From Acidovorax sp. 107 (GTDB lineage Bacteria; Pseudomonadota; Gammaproteobacteria; Burkholderiales; Burkholderiaceae_C): a stretch of DNA of 64,000 nt. The notes under the pieces were generated by a model. That model saw nothing but the letters and a program-made list of their open reading frames with translations. It made no database searches and had not been told where the DNA came from. A program made the translations under genes and the position numbers. The stretch covers positions 3,056,001 to 3,120,000 of the forward strand of contig NZ_QBTZ01000001.1 of NCBI RefSeq assembly GCF_003058055.1, in the 5' to 3' direction. Of this stretch, positions 53,208 through 64,000 are shown piece by piece. Numbering within the stretch: the stretch's first letter is position 1; every line of letters begins with the position of its first letter.

Positions 53208-54188
53208 ATGAAAAAACGCACCCTCTTGATGAGCGCGCTGGCACTCGCCACCGCTGCCGCGACGCTGTCTGGCGCAGCCCACGCGCAGGATTTCCCGCCC
53301 AAGAAGCCCGTCACGCTGGTCGTGGGCTTTGCCGCAGGCGGCGCGGCGGATGCGGCGGCGCGCCTCATCGCCAAGAAGCTGGGCGAGAACATCGGCCAGT
53401 CGGTGGTGGTGGACAACAAGGGCGGCGCGGGCGGCAACATTGCCCACCAGTTCGTGGCCAATGCGCCCGCCGATGGCTCGGTGCTGCTGCTCGGTTCGGT
53501 GGGGCCGCTGACCATTGCGCCGCACCTGATGAAGGTGAACTACGACCCCTTCAAGGACCTGGCCGCGGTGTCAGGCGGGGTAAATTTTCCGAACGTTCTG
53601 GTGGTGCACAAGGGTGCGGGCGTGAAAACGCTGGCCGAGTTTGTGCAGCTGTCCAAGAAGAAGCCCGGCAGCGTGGACTTTGCCTCCACCGGCGCGGGCT
53701 CGGCATCGCACCTGGCGGGTGAACTGTTCAACCAGCGCGCGGGCATCGACATGACCCACGTGCCCTACAAGGGCGGCGCTCCCGCGCTGCAAGACCTGCT
53801 GGGCGAGCGCGTGACCTCGTACTTCGCCGCACCGCCCACCGCGCTGCCGCACATCGAGGCCGGCAAGCTCATTCCCCTGGCCACCACCGGGCTCACGCGG
53901 CCCTCGTACATGCCCAACATCCCCACCGTGGCCGAGGCGGGCTACCCGGGGTTTGAAGCGCTCAACTGGTACGCCTTTGTGGCCCCCGGCAAGACGCCTG
54001 CGCCGCTGCTGGACCGCTGGAACCAGGAGATCGTGAAGGTGCTGAACGACCCAAGCGTGAAGGAGGCACTGAACAAGCACGGCCTCACGCCGCAGCCCAC
54101 CACACGCGCCGAGCTGACCGCCTTCATGAAGAAGGAATCTACGCAGTGGGCCACCATCATCAAGGAACGCAAGCTGACCGCGGACTGA
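53208..54188 (+). CDS. Bug/TctC-family periplasmic receptor of the tcu operon
   Basis: A 326-residue exported receptor; signal MKKRTLLMSALALATAAATL, cleaved near AHA before QDFPP. Bug motifs: TLVVGFAAGGAADAAAR, DNKGGAGGNIAHQFVA, MTHVPYKGGAPALQDLL and VPYK-type ligand loop, then IPTVAEAGYPGFEAL. Located 37 bp after tcuB on the same strand, it probably binds the tricarboxylate that TcuAB oxidises. GGAG at 53198 supports ATG 53208. Membrane components TctA/B are not in the window and would have to be encoded elsewhere. Confidence 0.93.
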   Translation: MKKRTLLMSALALATAAATLSGAAHAQDFPPKKPVTLVVGFAAGGAADAAARLIAKKLGENIGQSVVVDNKGGAGGNIAHQFVANAPADGSVLLLGSVGPLTIAPHLMKVNYDPFKDLAAVSGGVNFPNVLVVHKGAGVKTLAEFVQLSKKKPGSVDFASTGAGSASHLAGELFNQRAGIDMTHVPYKGGAPALQDLLGERVTSYFAAPPTALPHIEAGKLIPLATTGLTRPSYMPNIPTVAEAGYPGFEALNWYAFVAPGKTPAPLLDRWNQEIVKVLNDPSVKEALNKHGLTPQPTTRAELTAFMKKESTQWATIIKERKLTAD

Positions 54189-54211
54189 GGCCACAAGACC
54201 TCGCGTCGCCC

Positions 54212-54241
54212 AGCCCGCGCAGAGCTATTGCGCAGCGGGCT
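54212..54241. terminator. Hairpin between the convergent receptor and Nudix genes
   Basis: AGCCCGC (54212-54218) pairs with GCGGGCT (54235-54241), with further inner GCGC pairing. The Nudix stop codon is in the loop. Probably a shared 3'-end structure; no T-run. Confidence 0.45.
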
Positions 54242-54713
54242 CGGTGACCGAAATATCGGTGTGCACCAGCGTCAGCGGAAAACGCTGGCCCGCCAGGTAG
54301 TCCTCCAGGCAGCGCAGCAGCAGCGGGCTGCGGTGCCGTTCAGGGCAGGCGCGGATCTCGTCGACCGTGAGCCACAGCGTGCGCACGATGCCGGTGTCGA
54401 GCGTGCGCCAGTCATGGTGCGTGCCCAGCTTGCCCGCGAACGCAAAACGCAGGTAGGTGGTGTCGTCACCCGTGCGCGTCTTGGTGAAGCGGTTGAGGTA
54501 CACGCCGATCAGCGCCGTGGGCTCAAAGTCGTGGGCGGTCTCTTCCAGCACCTCGCGCGCGCAGGCCTGGATGGGCGACTCGCCCGGGTCCAGGTGACCG
54601 GCAGGGTTGTTGAGCTTGAGGCCGTCAGTGGTTTCTTCCTCGACCAGCAGAAAGCGGCCATCGCGCTCGATGAGGGCGGCCACGGTGACGTTGGGTTTCC
54701 AGCGGTGGGGCAT
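54225..54713 (-). CDS. Nudix hydrolase
   Basis: A 162-residue enzyme with a Nudix box GHLDPGESPIQACAREVLEE followed by TAHDFEP (G-x5-E-x7-REVLEE-x), which binds divalent metal and hydrolyses a nucleoside diphosphate-X bond. The N-terminus VTVAALIERDGRFLLVEE and the middle LNNPAGHLD resemble the NudJ/phosphatase-type group of Betaproteobacteria. ATG 54713 is chosen; 54722 would add three residues. Its relation to the next gene (GNAT) is same strand, 44 bp apart. Confidence 0.9.
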   Translation of the reverse strand: MPHRWKPNVTVAALIERDGRFLLVEEETTDGLKLNNPAGHLDPGESPIQACAREVLEETAHDFEPTALIGVYLNRFTKTRTGDDTTYLRFAFAGKLGTHHDWRTLDTGIVRTLWLTVDEIRACPERHRSPLLLRCLEDYLAGQRFPLTLVHTDISVTEPAAQ

Positions 54714-54757
54714 GGCGGGCATTATGACGAGGGCCGGTGACAGTGGGCCTACAAGGT

Positions 54758-55258
54758 CTACAGCGCTCGCGCCATGTACACGGCGCCGTCGCCGTAGCTG
54801 GCCAGGCGGGCCTGCTGGGCGGCGTTCTGCAAGGGGTGCAGCGCGTAGCCCTGCCGCTGCCAGTAGGCCTGCGAGCCCTGCACCGAGACCAGCGCGCTGT
54901 GTAGCAGCCCTTCTGCGCGGGCCTGCGCCCACAGGGGCTGCAGCAGCGCATGGGCCAGGCCTTGCCCCGCATGGGTGGGCAGCACCGCCATGTCGTGCAG
55001 GTACAGCGTGTCGGGCTGGGCGGTGGCTTCAAAGTCGCCATGCAGCGGGGTGACCTTGCCACGCACGCTGCGGTAGGCCGCCAGGTAAGCGCACACGGTG
55101 CCGCCCTGCTCCAGCACCAGCGAGCAATTGGCGGGGCTGGCGAGGCGGCGGGCAAACACCTCGCCACTTTCCACAAAACCCTCGCCATAACAGGCCAGTT
55201 GCACGGCCAGCAGGTCGGCCAGATCGCTCAGCGCCAGCGGGCGCACCACCACGGACAT
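54758..55258 (-). CDS. GNAT-family acetyltransferase
   Basis: A 166-residue GNAT protein: acceptor-side YLHDMAVLPTHAGQGLAHAL with the acetyl-CoA pyrophosphate loop (H-A-G-Q-G-L-A, a form of Q/RxxGxG/A), then SVQGSQAYWQRQGYAL. The acceptor substrate is unknown. It sits between riboflavin synthase and the Nudix gene on the same strand, 17 bp after the former, so it is likely co-transcribed. Confidence 0.88.
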   Translation of the reverse strand: MSVVVRPLALSDLADLLAVQLACYGEGFVESGEVFARRLASPANCSLVLEQGGTVCAYLAAYRSVRGKVTPLHGDFEATAQPDTLYLHDMAVLPTHAGQGLAHALLQPLWAQARAEGLLHSALVSVQGSQAYWQRQGYALHPLQNAAQQARLASYGDGAVYMARAL

Positions 55259-55275
55259 GGGAGAACTTCGCTGGG

Positions 55276-55980
55276 TCAGTGCGGCAGCACCGGGGCCTGC
55301 ACAAAGTCGTCGAGCGACAGACCCTTTTCTTTCAGCAGCGCCTCCAGCACCGGCTGCAGGCGGCCCAGGCTCTCCTGCACGGCCTCGCGCACGGTGTCCA
55401 CCACCACCTGAGTGCTGCGCTCGATCTCGATGTTCAGGCGGTCGCCCACTTTTTTGTTTTCAAACACCGTGGCGCGGCGGGTCTCGGGGATCATCCAGAT
55501 CTCGAACCAGCCCTCTTGCCGGTTCACCTCGGCCACCGTGAGGCTAGCGCCGTGGATGGCGATGTAGCCCTTGGCAAAGATGTAGCGGCGAAACGCCTCG
55601 GGCACGGCCACGCGCCACACCAGGTTGTTGTCGAACTCGCGGCGCTCGATGAGCACGCCGGTGAAGTCCACATGGCCCGACAGCGGGTGGCCGCCGATCT
55701 CGGCGCCGTCCTTGGCCGCGCGCTCCACGTTCACGCGGTCGCCCTGCGCGTAGCTGCCCAGCGTGGTGATGTTCAGGCTCTGCAGCATCACGTCGAAGTT
55801 GGCCTGCGTGGGCGACAGGATCTCGGTGACGGTGAGGCACACGCCATCGGTGGCCACGCTGGCGCCAATGGCCAGGTCCTGGCAGAAGCCCTCGGGGAAA
55901 TCGAGCGTGAACGTGCGCAGCCCTGCGCGGTCGTGGATGGCGGCAATGCCTGCCGTGGCTTGGACGATGCCTGTGAACAT
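55276..55980 (-). CDS. ribE: Riboflavin synthase alpha subunit
   Basis: A 234-residue enzyme that dismutates 6,7-dimethyl-8-ribityllumazine to riboflavin. It has the two lumazine-binding barrels: MFTGIVQ at the start, ATDGVCLTVTE, then IGGHPLSGHVDF and the second-barrel IHGASLTVAEVN, ending with VDTVREAVQE. It resembles the E. coli-type enzyme most. No ribB/A, ribH or FMN riboswitch is adjacent, so it is outside a standard rib operon and may be a second copy. Confidence 0.92.
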   Translation of the reverse strand: MFTGIVQATAGIAAIHDRAGLRTFTLDFPEGFCQDLAIGASVATDGVCLTVTEILSPTQANFDVMLQSLNITTLGSYAQGDRVNVERAAKDGAEIGGHPLSGHVDFTGVLIERREFDNNLVWRVAVPEAFRRYIFAKGYIAIHGASLTVAEVNRQEGWFEIWMIPETRRATVFENKKVGDRLNIEIERSTQVVVDTVREAVQESLGRLQPVLEALLKEKGLSLDDFVQAPVLPH

Positions 55981-56058
55981 GGTGGCGCGGCTTCCGGGTA
56001 CGTTGGAACGGGAACCGGGAATTTTGCCACCCGGCCCCCACCGCGCGCTGGTGCCGGG

Positions 56059-57408
56059 TTACTTGGCCCGGAGCAACTCGCCCACTTCGAGCAGCACCAG
56101 CTCGTTGTCATCCGCCTTGTTGGGGTCGCGGCTGCTGCTGAAGGGCAGGTTGTTGTCATTGCCCACCACGATGTGCGTGCTGTCCACGATGTCCACGTTC
56201 TCGATGGTGAAGAACGGGAAGGTGAGCACGCCGTTGTTCAGCGGCTTCCTGGCCAGGCGCTTGGGGTCCTGGATGTTCATGAGGTCGATGTAGCCCACCT
56301 TGCGGATCTCGCCGCCCACGTTGGCGTCGCTCAGCTCGACTTTGTAGATGCGCTTGAACTTGGCCAAGTCGTGGAAGCAGTCCGTGCGCTTCTGGCCTTC
56401 GGCGCAGGCTTTGTCGGCCGTGCCTTCGCCGTTGTCGCGCTCGATGATCAAACCGGTCGTGTTGTCGATCATGTTGAAGTCGCCAATGGCGTGGTGGTTG
56501 GCCTCCAGCACGTACTTCCAGTGGCGGCCGGTCCATTGCTCGGTCTTCACATCAAATTCGAGCACGCGCAGGTACTGCTTGCCGCCCACGTTTTCGTACG
56601 CCTTGGCGCCGTCGTTCCACAGCGCGCCTTCGAGCAGCGCATAGAGCTTGCTGCCGTCCTTGCTGGAGGCCATGCCTTCATAGCCCTTGGAGCGTTTGAC
56701 TTCAAAGGGCGTGGGCTTGGCGTCGGGGGCGCCGGGCATCAGCACGCCGGGCGCATCGGGCGAGCGCACGACCTTGCCGTCCACCTGGGTCTCGAACACG
56801 GCCAGCACCTTGCCGTTCAGGTCGGCCTTGATGAGAAAGGGGCCAAACTCTTCACCGATCCACAGTGCGCCACCGGCGAACTGGAAGCTCTCGGGGTCGA
56901 AGTCGGCGCCGGTCAGGTAGCGCTTGTCGGTGCCTTCGTGGGTGATGCGGAAGGGGATCTTCTTGTCGGGGTCGTGCAGGAAGATGGTCTTGAGACGGTT
57001 GAACTTGCCGCTTTGGAAGTCCACGGTGTAGTGGCTCAGGTGCAGCATGAAGTCGGGCGAGTTGGCCTTGGAGCCGGCGCCGTTGTCGGTGAGGATCCAG
57101 AACGAGCCGTCGGCCATGCGCTTGATGCCCGAGTGGCCCTGAAGGGGTTGGCCCTGGAAGGGCAGCGACACACCCGTGTCACGGCCACCCGACTGGCCCA
57201 TCACGCTGCCCACGGCGTCCACACGGCGGGGGGTGGTGAACTTGCCAGCCACCTGCAGGTCTTGCGGCGCGTCTTTGGGCGCAGCAATCACGGTGAGGGC
57301 GGGTAGCACGGCGTGGCCGGCCAGGGTGGCCGGGTAGGCCTGCTGGGCTATGGCGGGGGCGGCGCACAGCAGCGCGGCGCAGGTGGCAATCAGAGACAGT
57401 CGGGACAT
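56059..57408 (-). CDS. Exported esterase-like protein of the phytase-like family
   Basis: A 449-residue protein with signal peptide MSRLSLIATCAALLCAAPAIA. The mature protein follows the esterase-like/phytase-like propeller pattern: GHSGIKRMADGSFWILTDNG, TGADFDPESFQFAGGALWIG, KGYEGMASSKDGSKLYALLEG and FFTIENVDIVDSTHIVVGND. Probably a periplasmic phosphodiesterase or phosphatase-like enzyme; the substrate is unknown. It is divergent from the small membrane gene at 57604. Confidence 0.85.
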   Translation of the reverse strand: MSRLSLIATCAALLCAAPAIAQQAYPATLAGHAVLPALTVIAAPKDAPQDLQVAGKFTTPRRVDAVGSVMGQSGGRDTGVSLPFQGQPLQGHSGIKRMADGSFWILTDNGAGSKANSPDFMLHLSHYTVDFQSGKFNRLKTIFLHDPDKKIPFRITHEGTDKRYLTGADFDPESFQFAGGALWIGEEFGPFLIKADLNGKVLAVFETQVDGKVVRSPDAPGVLMPGAPDAKPTPFEVKRSKGYEGMASSKDGSKLYALLEGALWNDGAKAYENVGGKQYLRVLEFDVKTEQWTGRHWKYVLEANHHAIGDFNMIDNTTGLIIERDNGEGTADKACAEGQKRTDCFHDLAKFKRIYKVELSDANVGGEIRKVGYIDLMNIQDPKRLARKPLNNGVLTFPFFTIENVDIVDSTHIVVGNDNNLPFSSSRDPNKADDNELVLLEVGELLRAK

Positions 57409-57603
57409 GGTGGTCAAGGTGAAAAGAGCCAAAACCGTGAACGATGCCGCCGCCCTGTGACACCGCCATGAAAGGCGGTTGTCCAACGCCCTCCACCAGG
57501 CAACGCCGAATCGGGCACACACCAGGGACCTTGCCAGGGACCTTTTTCCGCTGGCAGGAATCACACCGGCCTCACCCCACCCGCACAGCCTGCGCACCCC
57601 GCC

Positions 57604-57855
57604 ATGGAAACCCTCTCTGCACTGCAATCCCTCGGCCTGGAGCTGCCCAGCCCGGCCTACATCGTGGGCGCCATTCTGTTTGGCCTGATCGGCATGGCGG
57701 CGTACTGGCACGGCAAGCGTGCGCAGCAGCCGCGCACGCGCTGGTGGGGCGTGGCGTTGATGTTCTATCCCTATGTCGTCTCGGCCACCTGGTTGCTGTA
57801 CGCCGTGGGCGTCGCGTTGTGCCTGGGAATGTGGTGGGACGGGCAGCGCGGCTAG
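57604..57855 (+). CDS. Small two-helix membrane protein
   Basis: An 83-residue protein with two membrane segments (AYIVGAILFGLIGMAAYW and VVSATWLLYAVGVALCLGMW) joined by a basic loop HGKRAQQPRTRWW. No family name is known to me; small proteins of this layout occur in Comamonadaceae. No clear ribosome site precedes ATG 57604. Confidence 0.7.
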   Translation: METLSALQSLGLELPSPAYIVGAILFGLIGMAAYWHGKRAQQPRTRWWGVALMFYPYVVSATWLLYAVGVALCLGMWWDGQRG

Positions 57856-57876
57856 GGACCCTCTGCACGACTCACC

Positions 57877-57960
57877 GCGCCGTGTGCATCTGCGGTCTCG
57901 GGCGGTCTGCGGCGTTGCAAATACTCGCAATAGCTTCAGCTATTGCTGCGTTTTGCGCCT
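57877..57960. repeat. Intergenic repeat with long imperfect hairpin
   Basis: 57877-57913 is the partner of 14238-14274 (33 of 37 identical). It runs into a hairpin whose core is perfect (GCAATAGCT-tc-AGCTATTGC, 57927-57946) and whose outer arms GGCG...TTTTGCGCC extend to 57911-57960. This has the look of a REP-type element. Confidence 0.6.
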
Positions 57961-58048
57961 TGTAGCCCATCCCGATCCGCAGTGCCCACTTACCGCTCGA
58001 TTCGTGCAGAGGATCCCCAGGGGCCGCCCGTACGAATCGCCGCAGGCA

Positions 58049-59767
58049 TCAACCGGCGGCGGCCACCAGCCCCGCGCCGTGCCCACGCGTGAAGGCCTCT
58101 TCAAACACCGAATACCCCGACCAGTCGGCATGCGCAAACGCCAGCCGTGCGGTGGTGGGCGTGGGCAACCAGGCGGCACGCTCACCATTTGATAGCACCT
58201 TGGGCATGAAAGACCTGCGCTCCAGGCCGATTTGACTCAAAAACTGCTGCAAACTCGGTGTGGGGATGGACATGGCGTGCCCGTAGCGGGTGATGTCCAC
58301 GCGCGTGGCGCGCTGGCGCAGGTCTGGGTGCGGCACGGCCAGGGCGGCCAGGGCGGCGTCGGCCCAGTGCTGCCAGGGCTGGGTGGCCAACTGCTGGCGG
58401 CCGTCCGCCCGGTCGCCCAGTGCCTGGTAGTAGGTAAGCACGGTGGGCCCGGCCAGCGTGGCGCGGGTGTCCAGGCGCTGGTGGCCGGCGTTCACATAGC
58501 CCAGGCCGCCCGCCGTAGGGTCGGCGTACAGGACGTTGTCCCAGGCCGGCGCAGCGCCGGGGCGGTCGGTGAGCGGGCTTTGGATGTGGATGTTGGCCAC
58601 CAGCCAGGGCGCCCACGACAGGCGCTGGGCCGCCCCGGTGAGGAAGGCGGGCGGGTTCTGCACCACACGCGCCGCCACGAAGACGGGCAGCGCCACGATG
58701 CAGCGTGGCGCCTGCCAGCGCTCCACGCTGTCGGTGGCGTGGTTGAACGCATCTACCTCCACGCCGTGGCGGCCTTCGGTGATGCGCAGCACACTGGTGC
58801 CAGTGCGCAGCTGGCCGCCGCCGTTGGTCGTGTTGGCCAGCGGCTCGGCCAGGCGCCGGGTGATCCAGCCATTGCCCTCGGGCCAGGTGAGTACGCTCTC
58901 GCGGGCTTCGTCCACAGCCTCGCCGGGCGCGTGAAAACCGTGGCGGCTGGCAAAGTAGTGGATGCCCGCCCAGGCCGAGACGCGGTCGGCCCCGGCGCCG
59001 TAGTCGTCGCGGCAGCAGTAGTCCAGGTACCAGCGCAGGTGGGCATCGTCCAGCCCTTCCTGCGCCAGCCAGGCAGCAAACGTCACCGCATCCAGTGCCT
59101 GCTGGCTGGGTGCCAGCGGGCGCTTGGCGGTCCACAGCTTGAGTGCGGGCATGGCAAACCGCGCGGCCTTCGACTCACGCTCCACCGCCTGCGCAAAGCG
59201 GCGGTACTGCGCCAGCGTGGCCTCGCCCACGCCCTGCACGGGCAGCAGGCCCTCCTGCCACTCGCCCTCGAAGTACAGGCGCTCCTGCGGGCTGTGGCAC
59301 AGGTGGCGTTCGTCGTACTGCCAGCGCCCGGCCACGCGCTGGCGCAGGCCCAGTTCTTCCAGCAGGTCCTGCACCTCGCGCGCGTCGCCGCCGGGCACGG
59401 GCAGGTAGTGCGCGCCCTGCGGGCAGGCCAGGCCATTTACGGCGGTGCCCCGGCTGTTGCCGCCTGCGGTGTCTTCCAGTTCCAGCAGCGCAAAGTCCTG
59501 CACGCCCGCCGTGCGCAACGCGCGCGCAGCGGCCAGCCCCGCCACACCACCGCCCGCGATGATGATCTGCGCGCGCCGCACCACGGCGGGCTCGGGCCAG
59601 GTGCCACGCGCCAGCCACTCGCGCAGCTGGTGGCCGCGCGCCATGTCGATGCCGGTGAAGCCGCCTTCCAGCGGCGGCATGGCGCGGTCGCACCCGCCCA
59701 GCGCCGCCGTGGCCAGGGCGGCAGCGCCCGCCACAAACTGGCGGCGCTGCAAGGTCCAGGGGGTCAT
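58049..59767 (-). CDS. FAD-dependent amine-oxidase-like protein, predicted Tat lipoprotein
   Basis: A 572-residue protein whose N-terminus combines a twin-arginine signal (LQRRQFVAGAAALATAALGG) with a lipobox ending at Cys 26. FAD-binding follows: IIIAGGGVAGLAAARALR with LLELEDTAGGNSRG, as in flavin amine oxidases/protoporphyrinogen oxidase relatives. The C-terminus has ADWSGYSVFEEAFTRGHG closing the FAD site. Folded export with cofactor is implied. It follows the HD-GYP gene by 11 bp, so it is in the same operon. The substrate is unknown. Confidence 0.85.
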   Translation of the reverse strand: MTPWTLQRRQFVAGAAALATAALGGCDRAMPPLEGGFTGIDMARGHQLREWLARGTWPEPAVVRRAQIIIAGGGVAGLAAARALRTAGVQDFALLELEDTAGGNSRGTAVNGLACPQGAHYLPVPGGDAREVQDLLEELGLRQRVAGRWQYDERHLCHSPQERLYFEGEWQEGLLPVQGVGEATLAQYRRFAQAVERESKAARFAMPALKLWTAKRPLAPSQQALDAVTFAAWLAQEGLDDAHLRWYLDYCCRDDYGAGADRVSAWAGIHYFASRHGFHAPGEAVDEARESVLTWPEGNGWITRRLAEPLANTTNGGGQLRTGTSVLRITEGRHGVEVDAFNHATDSVERWQAPRCIVALPVFVAARVVQNPPAFLTGAAQRLSWAPWLVANIHIQSPLTDRPGAAPAWDNVLYADPTAGGLGYVNAGHQRLDTRATLAGPTVLTYYQALGDRADGRQQLATQPWQHWADAALAALAVPHPDLRQRATRVDITRYGHAMSIPTPSLQQFLSQIGLERRSFMPKVLSNGERAAWLPTPTTARLAFAHADWSGYSVFEEAFTRGHGAGLVAAAG

Positions 59768-59778
59768 GCGGTCACCCC

Positions 59779-60767
59779 TCAGTCGGCCCAGCGGGCGCGG
59801 ATCTCGAGCAGCTGCGGCAGCAGCGGGGCGAACAGCGCCACCAGGGCGGGGTCGAAGTGTTTGCCCGCCTGCGCTGCAATGTGGTCCAGCGCGTCCTGCA
59901 CGGGCCAGGGCTCCTTGTAGGGGCGGCGGGTGGTGAGGGCATCGAACACATCGGCCACGGCCACGATGCGCGCCGACACCGGGATGGCCTCGCCTGCCAG
60001 CCCACGCGGGTAGCCGCTGCCGTCCCACTTTTCGTGGTGGGCCAGCGCAATCTCGCGGGCCAGCTGCAGCACGCCGGACGGGTGCTCGCCGATGATCTCG
60101 GCGCCGATCTCGGGGTGGCGACGCATGGTGTCCCACTCGTCGGCGTCCAGCGGGCCAGGCTTGCGCAGCACGGCGTCGGGGATGCCGATCTTGCCCACGT
60201 CATGCATGGGTGCGGCGTTGAGCAGGTCTTCGGCCCAGGCCGGGCTGTGGCCGGCAGCCAGTGCCAGCAGCTGGGCAAAGTGGCTCATGCGGATCACATG
60301 CATGCCGGTTTCGTTGTCCTTGTACTCGGCTGCGCGGCCCAGGCGCTGCACGATCTGCAGGCGGGTTTCGCGCAGCTCGTCCATGCGCACCAGCGACAGG
60401 TGGGTGCGCACCCGCGCGCGCACCACGGGCGGGCTGACGGGCTTGGTGATGTAGTCCACCGCGCCTGCGTCAAACCCGGCGGTTTCGTCCTGGCTGTCGG
60501 TGAGGGCGGTGATGAAGATCACCGGGATCGAGGCCGTGGCGGCATCGGCCTTGAGCGCGCGGCACACGGTGTAGCCATCCAGGTTCGGCATCATGATGTC
60601 GAGCAGCACCAGATCGGGCCGCTGCTCGCGCGCCACCTGCAGCGCGCGCTCGCCGTCGGTGGCAAACAACAGGCGATAGTCGGCCTGCAGGATGTGGCGC
60701 AGCACCTGCAGGTTGGTGGGCTCGTCGTCCACCAGCAACAGGCGGGGCCGCTGGTCAAGGGCCGGGG

Positions 60768-60771
<4 letters not shown>
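59779..60771 (-). CDS. Response regulator with HD-GYP domain, predicted cyclic-di-GMP phosphodiesterase
   Basis: A 330-residue protein with receiver domain LLLVDDEPTNLQVL, phosphoacceptor D58 in LVLLDIMMPNLDGY, and K in YITKPV. The output is HD-GYP: EYKDNETGMHVIRMSHFA, the HD of PMHDVGKIGIPD, HHEKWDGSGYPRG (GYP intact) and DVFDALTTRRPYKEPW. It would hydrolyse cyclic di-GMP when phosphorylated by the hybrid kinase whose stop codon its start overlaps (ATGA). Given PilZ-BcsA 20 kb away, it could affect cellulose, but no direct link is visible. Confidence 0.93.

Positions 60772-64000
<3,229 letters not shown>

Noticed and set aside
55279..57306. 675-codon plus-strand frame across ribE and the esterase gene
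   Set aside because: It crosses two genes and their intergenic space in antisense without any recognisable motif.
58180..58200. Further copy of the TAGCGCTA-type repeat (TTTGATAGCACC)
   Set aside because: Only about ten bases match, with no right half; probably chance within the flavoenzyme gene.
58232..59920. 562-codon plus-strand frame opposite the FAD oxidoreductase
   Set aside because: Antisense shadow; the minus-strand protein has clear FAD motifs.

Overview
The window reads as chromosomal DNA of a high-GC betaproteobacterium, most likely a member of the Comamonadaceae close to Acidovorax. This is inferred from the strong GC bias, two Bug/TctC-type periplasmic receptors each beside a LysR regulator, a uvrA / MFS / ssb neighbourhood, large surface proteins with IPTL-like C-terminal sorting tails, and a short TAGCGCTA-centred intergenic repeat that I remember as common in that family. 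No rRNA, tRNA, CRISPR array, insertion sequence or prophage was recognised.

Layout. 0-5 kb: a divergent LysR / Bug receptor pair, an N-formylglutamate amidohydrolase and a TctD/TctE-like two-component system. 5-10 kb: a minus-strand SET-methyltransferase / birA / SPOR operon facing a plus-strand topoisomerase III that carries a lysine/alanine-rich tail and a C-terminal SWIB domain. 10-17 kb: small exported proteins, a glycerophosphodiesterase, a tyrosine phosphatase, an MFS carrier, a DUF2130 protein, a flavin reductase and a VOC protein. 17-20.6 kb: a minus-strand accessory cluster (membrane protein, DUF899, beta-propeller) whose regulator has lost its DNA-binding end by an internal deletion, so its frame now runs into the propeller gene. 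20.7-27.1 kb: a methyltransferase-DTW pair, a 3-methyladenine glycosylase, small proteins and uvrA.

27.2-35.9 kb: an apparent accessory island between uvrA and the MFS-ssb pair. It holds a 1255-aa Fn3/Ig-like surface protein, an AraC regulator, a 786-aa IPT/TIG protein with an almost perfect 522-bp internal tandem duplication, and a 126-aa protein that shares the DNPWALG tail of the first. 38-46 kb: a compact cellulose locus, bcsA-bcsB-bcsS, with bcsZ convergent and overlapping mnmA; no bcsC is present. 47-54 kb: L-lactate permease, then a tricarballylate-type locus (LysR, a 21-codon leader ORF, tcuA, tcuB, Bug receptor). 54-57.9 kb: Nudix, GNAT, riboflavin synthase, a phytase-like esterase and a small membrane protein. 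58-64 kb: a coupled signalling operon, a MHYT/PAS hybrid kinase (its N-terminus lies beyond the window), an HD-GYP regulator and a Tat-lipoprotein FAD oxidoreductase.

The most interesting signals are the adjacent eukaryote-like chromatin domains (SET, SWIB, H1-like tail), the surface-protein island with its sorting-tail variant and fresh duplication, the deletion-fused regulator, the hidden leader ORF before tcuA, and a dispersed repeat with two of its five copies lying inside coding sequence.
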